Source: Chalciporus piperatus
Taxonomy: Eukaryota > Basidiomycota > Agaricomycetes > Boletales > Boletaceae
Assembly (NCBI GenBank): GCA_038093975.1
Contig: JBBPTG010000004.1
Span: 434,001-498,000 of the forward strand
Length of the DNA stretch: 64,000 nucleotides
Reading direction: 5' to 3'
Of the stretch, positions 57,714 through 64,000 are shown in pieces. Under the pieces are notes generated by a model. The model was not told where the DNA came from, searched no databases, and was given only the letters and a program-made list of their open reading frames with translations. The stretch's first letter is position 1, and the number at the start of each line of letters is the position of its first letter. A program made the translations under genes and the position numbers.

Positions 57714-57841
57714 GGTTGCGGAAGTACGATCGACCTGGCGAGATAGACGAAAGATAATTGGCTGAGAAATAGGTGTGACATTAGCGTGACGTTCTGTCAC
57801 ACCACTGTTGCTCTCGTCCATCGTGTACTACGGTGACCACT

Positions 57842-58827
<986 letters not shown>

Positions 58828-58917
58828 GCTGAGGAAGGCTGGAGAAAGTAGTTGAACTAGCTCGCCAGGTCGTGTAATTATTTCACTTGATATTCAACGC
58901 GCACACACGCTGGTACC

Positions 58918-59945
58918 ATGACCTTCCTTTACCGGCTCGGGCAGGGTTTCGACATAGGGAAAATTATGAGGGAATTCTCGACTGCGCTTCTCGGATTCAC
59001 CGTTGAGGTCTGCTAAATGCATTTGAGTTGTAGATCTCCCTCCAACCTCGGTCCTACGTTGGGCTTCTCCGCGTGTATGACTATCCCATTTCCTGCTCCA
59101 CCACGCGCATGCTCAGGAGGTTTGTGATGGATGCTCCACTTCCAAAATGCGCGCAAGGCTATCCAATGATCGACTACCATGAGCAAAATATAGTCAGCAG
59201 CTGTCTCATAGGAGGTAGCATGTCTCAGACCGGCCTGGTCTGGATTCCAATGGAAGGGCCAAAGGTTGCGTTTCCTGCGGTGTAACTGACCGTCAAATAG
59301 CTAAATTGTACGATGGCCATTCATCGAGAGTTTTCCCCGTCCTGGGACTCGGATCCTTTCAGTTCTCGGAATGGCGTTCACGGCCATGTCAGCCACCTAC
59401 CAATGTAAGTCTCTTGTTATTGTCTTTGTCTCCTGCTCATCAGAGATGTAGTACACAGCACTTCAGATCCCGAAACGCAGTCAGTGATCAGCGCTTGACA
59501 TTACGCCTTCAGGATTTATTCACATTGCAAATTCTAGTTGCCGGAAAATCACAAGCCCGCTGCTTCTAGGTCATCAGAAGACGAACCACTCGCAAGCCAG
59601 GCAAACATATCGCGCCATTTGTCACCAACCAGGCGGTTGCTCACGGAGGCGCGAGAAACGTTTGTTTTCCAGCTCGGTCGAGAAGCTACCGCGATGGACA
59701 TGATCCTTGACCACCGCCTTCTCCTGAGAAGTGTCGTAAAACCGCCACCGGATAGACGCGGACGCCATTGGCCTCCTGTGTCGCGGAACTACGTGTTCAA
59801 CTCTCAGGCCGATGTTGACGCGTACTGGATGCAGCAGGGGGAAGAGAGAAAATCCGTAACCTCGATGGCGATCAGGGAGGTCGAACCCAACGTCTCGGCG
59901 GAACGTTCCACAAAGTCGTGGCCGCCGAACCTCGACGGGGAATAA
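58918..59945 (+). CDS. hypothetical protein, weak multi-exon model
   Basis: No family recognised. Plus-strand pieces with coding look: MTFLYRLGQGFDIGKIMREF at 58918, then PRSYVGLLRVYDYPISCSTT and MIDYHEQNIVSSCLIGGSMS, LYDGHSSRVFPVLGLGSFQF up to PPTN with a gtaagt donor near 59413, then a last exon from about 59530 reading LPENHKPAASRSSEDEPLAS, REATAMDMILDHRLLLRSVV and NSQADVDAYWMQQGEERKSV, ending NLDGE at 59945. Some assumed introns would be very short (26 and 36 nt), which is a warning. The opposite strand also has an open frame at 59622-60095. Confidence 0.35.
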
Positions 59946-60350
59946 GGTGTGCGATTCGAGGTTATGATTCTTTCGTCGGAGACGGACGCAGTTGGGAGAG
60001 GGCTCTTTGAGCTTGCTTGGTTTGTGGATGTTCCCGTCATGTTCCCCGAGGTCGCCTTGTATGGACCACATGCTAATTTTAGAGATTGGCGTCATATATT
60101 CATACCAAGCCCGATGGTCATGCGGCGAGATCTACACTTTTTTGTGTTGATCCGTGTCCATGAATATAGACATCGGGCTCACTCGGCCTCGCAAATCCAA
60201 ACTAACCATAAGTTATTATACGATACTACCCAAAACAACGAACGTTGCTGATACACGGGGATCAATTGGAAGTGAAAAAAAGGACTCGGGAGGCACTTTA
60301 GCACAAGAAATTCTATATGGAAACGTGGCCGTAGCATATTCACCGAACCC
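59946..60350. other. convergent 3' intergenic region
   Basis: About 400 bp between the weak hypothetical gene and the stop of the INO80F-like gene. AT-rich, no supported gene. Confidence 0.45.
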
Positions 60351-62224
60351 CTAATCATCGGAGCGTCCTTCCTCTGGTTCGTCATGTCCGCCGTAGCCCT
60401 GGGTCGATGACGCGATGCCTTCCTGATGGAGCCTCTTCGAGCCTCTGTCATCCGTTCGATGGCTTCCTCCATACCTCGAGGAAGTGTCCCCTCCCGCCCC
60501 CGAGCTGTCTCCCGCGGGGGAAGCGACGTCATCGTCTGCGTCAACATCCATATCTTCACGAGATCTCTTTCTCGATGATTCCAAAGGGGGGCGGTGCTGC
60601 TCGGGAGGTGCGTGAGACCCTCCCCGCTCGCGATCGCGATCGCGGTTGTGTGTACGGCCATCCTCGTGAACAAAGTCGATGTCCTCATTCGGCGTCTGCA
60701 GCTGATTTAGTGCCCGGGGTGCATAGGGTCTCTGTCGCTCCCGGTCGTAATACTGCGCATGTACATCTGATCGAGGTTGAGCCTCTCCGACGCCCCCATG
60801 ACCAGAAGCAGAACCGGACCCAGAGCCAGGTGTATCAGACCGAGACGAGCGTCCATACATTCCCGGACCAACAGGCTCACGGGGATACATATGTTCCTCC
60901 CGAAGTCGGTAAGAGTGTTCCTGATAGTCTCTCTCAGGCCTCGACCTCAGATGAGGTGGAGGTGAATTCCGAATTGGCGCGGAATGGGCATATTCACGTG
61001 GGACTTCACGATCGTAATCGTGTTCGCGATGACGTGACCAGTTGCGCTCCCTCTCTAGGTCACGCTCATGTTCGAAGTCAGCGTGATTAATGTTCGCGCC
61101 AGGCCCAACACGTTGATGGTTATGGACACGTGTGGCTGATCCGCGAGCACTAGTGGGTGACATGATGGACGAATGTGACGATGCATGCGACATTTGCTGT
61201 CGTCCGTGCGGATAGGGATCGCCATTGTGGCTTCCGCGTTCGTGAGTATCGTGCCTTCGCGAACGTTCTCTCTCATGGCCAAGAGGGGGGCTGTGCATCC
61301 CTTGCCCCGGGGGGATAGCGTCGGGAGGATACTGTTGGGGATGAGGAATTCCTTGATGATAAGCCTGCGGGGGACCCTGTGACGGAAGGTGGTGTCCACG
61401 GGAATGCGATGAAGAATGTGGACGTGAACGGGAGTCAGACCCATTGCTGTGCGAGTGATGGGAGTGCGCCTGGGAGTGCGGATGGCTCCGCGGATGTTCG
61501 AGGTGTTGCACAGGAGTCAGTTGCGAAAGGGGTGGAAGCTGGCGCGAGTCATGACCCGAACCTGAGCCGCGCCTTGACATATGAGCCGCGGCTGCGTGAG
61601 AGGGAGTAACCCCTGGTCCTATAGGGACCTCAGACATCTGAACCGGACGCCTTTCAGGTCCAACGCGCATGGGGTGACCGTAGTCGGGGGGGTTATGATC
61701 ATGATGGTGGCCTGAATTTGGGACTTGCTGTGCGTGTTGGGGAGGTACCCCAGGACCAGCGTGCATGGGAGGCAGAGAAACATGACCATGAAGGTCGGGG
61801 GAGGGTGGCACGGCAGACAGTCGCTCATAGAGCACACTGGTTTGAGTCGAATAAGCTAAGATAGATAAAAGTTGTGTTTGAAAAAGATGCTCACGCTCTC
61901 TCCAATTTCATTCTCTGGATGGATTTTTTGGCCGTAAGCAGCTTGAACTGGAGCTTGTCATTGTCCTGTAAACGGAGATAAATGAGAAAAGACGCGGACA
62001 TTGGGAAGTGGTGGTGAGAGCGAACAACATACCATCTCGATTTCTTTGACCTTTCTCTTGAGCTCCCTGTACTTTGCCTGATATTTCTCGTCTTCGACGC
62101 CCGCTGCGATGCCAGTGGCATATGGTTTATTTTTTTGCCTTGCGGAAGGCGTGACCGAGGTGGGCTGGACGAACATCTGGGGGTTGGGAGGAGCGGAAGG
62201 ACCTGGGGAATGGTTGTGGGACAT
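60351..62224 (-). CDS. INO80 complex subunit F-like protein with a long His/Arg/Ser-rich tail
   Basis: The N-terminal part, spread over three exons from ATG 62224, reads MSHNHSPGPSAPPNPQMFVQ, then the helical segment EKYQAKYRELKRKVKEIEMD, NDKLQFKLLTAKKSIQRMKL and ERAVLYERLS. This lysine-rich coiled-coil pattern resembles the INO80F/TFPT domain, which ties a subunit into the INO80 chromatin remodeller. The third exon is nearly 500 codons of low complexity: HSQAHSHHSHSNGSDS, many RE/ER dipeptides (FEHERDLERERNWSRHREHD), Gly/Ser runs and a basic patch ESSRKRSREDMDVDADDD. The tail is probably disordered and able to phase-separate; this is inference. A 227-codon frame on the other strand is a shadow of this tail. 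Confidence 0.68.
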
Positions 62225-62433
62225 GATGGCAGTGCTTGGACGGCGTCAAAAGATGCTGAGTTGGCACATTTAGCTATTATTACTCATTGGTCGCTTCGAG
62301 CTGGCGTTGAGTCTCGAATCTAGAATCAGGGCGACAGTCACGCAACTCTCAACGTGAACGAGGTGCAGTCAGCTGTCTCTCCGACATTTACTCCATTCAC
62401 AATCAACATATCCCCTTATTCTCATGAATGCTA

Positions 62434-62823
62434 CTAGTCTCGGCCCAGAAGTACCAGTGAGCGCTGGACTTCCGTGACTTGGACGTTATCAAGCTTCAGA
62501 ATCACACTCCAAACGGTCTTGTCGCACAAAGTTCGAACCGGTTTGCAGAGTTGGTCGATGGAGCCTGGGCAATTCCTGGGCAATTCTACATAGATATCAT
62601 GAGCGCTCACAAATGTGACTATGATCTCTGGATATAGAGTATAGATACTGCCAAGTGTGACGGCATTAAATAAGTAGGTTCTGGAAGAATGTTCAATGTC
62701 CACAGGAACTAGCTGCCATCTTGTGTGTGCGAAAGAGGCGTTGATCTGTGAAACCCACCGAGGAACGAATTCGTGGTATTTCCATGTGGTAGTCCAATCG
62801 TAAATGATTAATGGAGTGGAGTC
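62434..62823 (-). CDS. hypothetical protein, 5' end unresolved
   Basis: Minus-strand frame of about 130 codons. A good acceptor (ccccacag) sits just upstream of DSTPLIIYDWTTTWKYHEFV, so at least one more 5' exon is expected; a GTG reading is not a start. Other stretches: LVPVDIEHSSRTYLFNAVTL, LYPEIIVTFVSAHDIYVELP and WSVILKLDNVQVTEVQRSLV. The alternating strands look folded, but no family was recognised. It lies just upstream of and divergent from NDUFA13. Confidence 0.45.
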   Translation of the reverse strand, partial: DSTPLIIYDWTTTWKYHEFVPRWVSQINASFAHTRWQLVPVDIEHSSRTYLFNAVTLGSIYTLYPEIIVTFVSAHDIYVELPRNCPGSIDQLCKPVRTLCDKTVWSVILKLDNVQVTEVQRSLVLLGRD

Positions 62824-63075
62824 CTGTGGGGACACGTGGCTTTAGGGCTGGTCTTGAAATGGGCCTCGGCGTGTGCGTTCGGAAGTTGCATCCTCAACTG
62901 CTGACATCCACAAGTCTACAAACTTTTTCACCATACCCAGTCAGTTTCGATCCCATCTCAAATGAAATGGAGTACTAATCATCATCGGGTCCGTAGTGTC
63001 TATACAGTACAGACAGTATGTTGACCAATTCGGAACATTACACCATGTTCAACACCTCGCTTTCTCTACAGGGAT

Positions 63076-63731
63076 ATGCCCCCTCCTGGGGGGTTCGAGG
63101 CCGTGAAATATAAACGAAACCTTCCATTTCGCGGTCCCAGCGGTCTGGCCATCCTTGGAGCCGTGACGGCCGTGTGTGCCTACGGATTCTATCGTGTTGG
63201 AAAGGGTAATTTGGAAAGAAGGTATGTTTGTCCTCACAAACAGCGGCATATGGGGTCTTCAGGCTGTAAAACGTGTCTTCTCATGGTGCGCTCATCGTGA
63301 AACGTGTCTCCTGCGGAGGATCCGGCCGACTTCTTATCGCAACTTTGGCCTGTTCGGGCCGTGCCAGAAAAAGCGCATTTTCTCAGATTTGGACCCTGAC
63401 GATGCACTTTTTCCTCATAGGGAACTTCAAAGAGAGAAGGTTTGGTCACGCATCCACCTTGTCCCGTTGCTTCTGGCCGAAGGGGATCGGGACATCTACC
63501 GCAGAGAGCAGGCGGCGCTGGAGCGTGAAAAGGTGATCATGAAAGATGTGAAGGACTGGGAGGTGAGTCTTCAAGCCCCTGAGCGATGCGTATCGAGAAG
63601 AGAAACTGATGTGGGGTTCTGCGCTTCCGCATGCTCGTTAAATTGATGACATGGCTTGCCGTATTCAGCCGGGCAAGAGTGTCTACAATGGTAAACGATA
63701 TAGGTCGGTGGAATCGATTGCGGTTCTATGA
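63076..63731 (+). CDS. NDUFA13: NADH:ubiquinone oxidoreductase accessory subunit NDUFA13 (GRIM-19)
   Basis: Complex I accessory subunit of the mitochondrial inner membrane. From ATG 63076 it reads MPPPGGFEAVKYKRNLPFRG then the membrane helix GPSGLAILGAVTAVCAYGF, RVGKGNLERR, and after a 199-nt intron (63222-63420) ELQREKVWSRIHLVPLLLAE and IMKDVKDWE. A last exon gives PGKSVYNGKRYRSVESIAVL. The family usually has Gln-Asp before MPPPGG: an upstream exon ending in tacagaca at about 63018 would supply Tyr-Arg-Gln-Asp through an intron, so the true start is probably further upstream; I could not find its ATG. The 199-nt intron is far longer than its neighbours. Confidence 0.88.
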
Positions 63732-64000
63732 TTGGTAGACCGGATTGGTAGACCGCTGGACTGTATATGCATGATGAGGCGCGAATCGCTGCCAACCCAA
63801 TGCAGGATCGAATTCGAAACGAATGAGAAAAACATATGGGAACAATGGCACAGAGAGGGACACAGCCTTGCTTCCCATGCTGGGATTGATCAGGAGGTCT
63901 ACTTCTCCCGGTGGCGGGTGGCGATGTACAATAGGCCCACTGATTTGGGCCTGAGTTTCTGCTTCCAGCGTGGATTTAGGGCAGGTCTCCCATATGTTGG

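Noticed and set aside
59622..60095. 157-codon minus-strand open frame
   Set aside because: Overlaps the more protein-like plus-strand exon; no splice structure or motif supports it.
60407..61090. 227-codon plus-strand open frame
   Set aside because: It is antisense to the low-complexity exon of the INO80F-like gene; its composition mirrors that repeat region and it has no domain.
63222..63420. C/D snoRNA inside the NDUFA13 intron
   Set aside because: No clear RUGAUGA C box with a matching CUGA D box and terminal stem was seen.

Overview
The window is nuclear DNA of a filamentous basidiomycete, most likely an Agaricomycete. Almost every gene is cut by many short GT-AG introns of about 50-60 nt. 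Genes are dense on both strands: about 36 gene models, 26 or more with a recognisable family. The families are fungal housekeeping ones (GINS, haspin, retromer, ESCRT, Nob1, complex I, Leu2, Rib1, Kre6/Skn1), and there is an F-box protein of a type typical of mushroom-forming fungi. No prokaryotic operon, CRISPR array, prophage, tRNA, rRNA or intact transposon was found. Gene models were built by reading six frames, finding exon-intron borders by eye and checking that the joined frame matches a known family.

Layout, left: 1-6.5 kb holds the end of VPS60, an aldehyde dehydrogenase, RCC1 (Ran GEF) and a probably mitochondrial 2-oxoglutarate/Fe(II) oxygenase. 7-15 kb holds a membrane-anchored spermidine-synthase-like protein, glycogen branching enzyme and haspin kinase. 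15-23 kb holds PSF2, a YVC1-like TRP channel, ARPC3, NOB1 and LEU2. 23-29.5 kb holds VPS17, RIB1 and a coiled-coil/zinc-finger protein. 29.7-37.4 kb holds a glutamate-carboxypeptidase-like M28 peptidase, PEX14 and a KRE6/SKN1 beta-glucan protein.

Layout, right: 37.9-47.4 kb holds several disordered hypothetical proteins, a membrane SDR and a CASTOR-like ACT-domain protein. 47.8-53.5 kb holds a PTC5/PDP-like PP2C phosphatase, a USP36-like deubiquitinase and a four-finger C2H2 transcription factor. 54-64 kb holds an F-box protein, a secreted CAP/PR-1 protein, a small unknown protein, prefoldin 2, complex I NDUFS8, a weak hypothetical gene, an INO80F-like protein, another hypothetical protein and complex I NDUFA13.

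There is no cluster for one pathway. The recurring local structure is tight divergent pairs sharing a promoter: haspin/PSF2 (222 bp, with a perfect ACGCGT box), YVC1/ARPC3 (102 bp), NOB1/LEU2 (141 bp), M28/PEX14 (179 bp) and prefoldin-2/NDUFS8 (128 bp). The best leads are the CASTOR-like ACT protein whose key exon lies in another frame, hidden under a long open frame; the membrane spermidine-synthase-like protein with an altered active site; the haspin/PSF2 promoter; and two candidate GC-AG introns in metabolic enzymes.
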